From positions 32,294 to 96,293 of the forward strand of contig NVWU01000018.1 in the NCBI GenBank assembly GCA_002733765.1: a stretch of DNA of 64,000 bases, given 5' to 3'. Below the pieces are notes generated by a model, which was not told the origin of the DNA, ran no database searches, and saw only the letters and a list, made by a program, of their open reading frames with translations. The translations under genes and the position numbers were made by a program. The stretch is from Colwellia sp. (lineage in GTDB: Bacteria; Pseudomonadota; Gammaproteobacteria; Enterobacterales; Alteromonadaceae). This document shows positions 63,860-64,000 of the stretch, piece by piece (within the stretch, counting starts at the first letter, position 1; each line of letters starts with the position of its first letter).

Positions 63860-64000
63860 TGATTGCTATAGATACTAATGTTTTACTTCGTTATTTAATA
63901 AAAGATGACCAAGTACAAGCAGAAAAATCACAAAAACTTATTAACGGTAGTCAAAAAGTATTGATTACCGATGTAGTGATCACTGAAACAATATGGGTCT
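63859..64000 (+). CDS. vapC: PIN-domain toxin, partial (VapC-like)
   Basis: The ATG at 63859 overlaps the antitoxin stop. The first 47 residues are visible and match a PIN-domain ribonuclease: IDTNVLLRYLIKDD with the first catalytic Asp, then VLITDVVITETIWV with the conserved Glu. The gene runs off the window end, so the rest of the active site is not seen. It would cleave RNA when freed from the antitoxin. Confidence 0.88.
   Translation, partial: MIAIDTNVLLRYLIKDDQVQAEKSQKLINGSQKVLITDVVITETIWV

Overview
Organism: an AT-rich chromosomal segment of a marine gammaproteobacterium, most likely a Colwellia or Thalassotalea relative (Alteromonadales). This is inferred from base composition, from the tolC / nudF-yqiB-cpdA-yqiA-parE order shared with Escherichia and Vibrio, and from the general look of the proteins; no rRNA, tRNA or CRISPR array was seen to anchor it. 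Layout: 0-0.7 kb holds the end of a U32-family gene (trhP-like) and the ferredoxin gene yfhL. 0.9-5.6 kb carries a PAS chemoreceptor and an envelope operon (COG3014 lipoprotein, YcfL, LpoB, glycine-zipper protein). 5.6-9.6 kb is an operon of two spondin-domain exported proteins plus a response regulator and histidine kinase; five phased 11-bp direct repeats lie upstream of it. 9.6-13.5 kb has phosphofructokinase and feoAB with a Fur box. 13.7-23.4 kb is the parC / parE / yqiA / cpdA / yqiB / nudF block, with a two-gene (split) Aer-like receptor inserted between parC and parE. 23.5-31 kb has tolC, a glycosyltransferase, lpxL, an orphan membrane protein and glnE. 31.4-37.6 kb is a cluster resembling E. 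coli yjfIJKL: lipoprotein, DUF350, membrane-anchored spermidine synthase, DUF2170, PspA/IM30 and DUF2491. One 13-bp palindrome occurs in front of both of its transcription units. 37.7-40.3 kb has a Braun-type lipoprotein facing an L,D-transpeptidase, a CYTH protein and YgiM. 40.5-52 kb is a surface polysaccharide island (pseudaminic acid synthesis pseB, C, F, GH fusion, I; a sialyltransferase-like enzyme; further glycosyltransferases; Wzi). 52-57.3 kb is the leuABCD operon with a leader peptide and attenuator. 57.3-60.4 kb has a GspA-GspB fusion and cca. 60.4-64 kb is a decaying accessory end: a Pho-box-associated metallophosphoesterase, a broken CDP-alcohol phosphatidyltransferase, an IS91-type element remnant, and a VapBC toxin-antitoxin pair cut by the window edge. 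How the genes work together: much of the window concerns the cell envelope, namely peptidoglycan synthase activation (LpoB), lipoprotein-wall crosslinking (Lpp-like plus L,D-transpeptidase), lipid A acylation (LpxL), surface nonulosonic acid glycans and PspA-type membrane maintenance. The strongest candidates for undescribed biology are the yjf-like PspA/DUF350/spermidine synthase cluster with its three shared palindromic operators, and the spondin two-component operon with its 11-bp repeat array and a hairpin just before the regulator gene.
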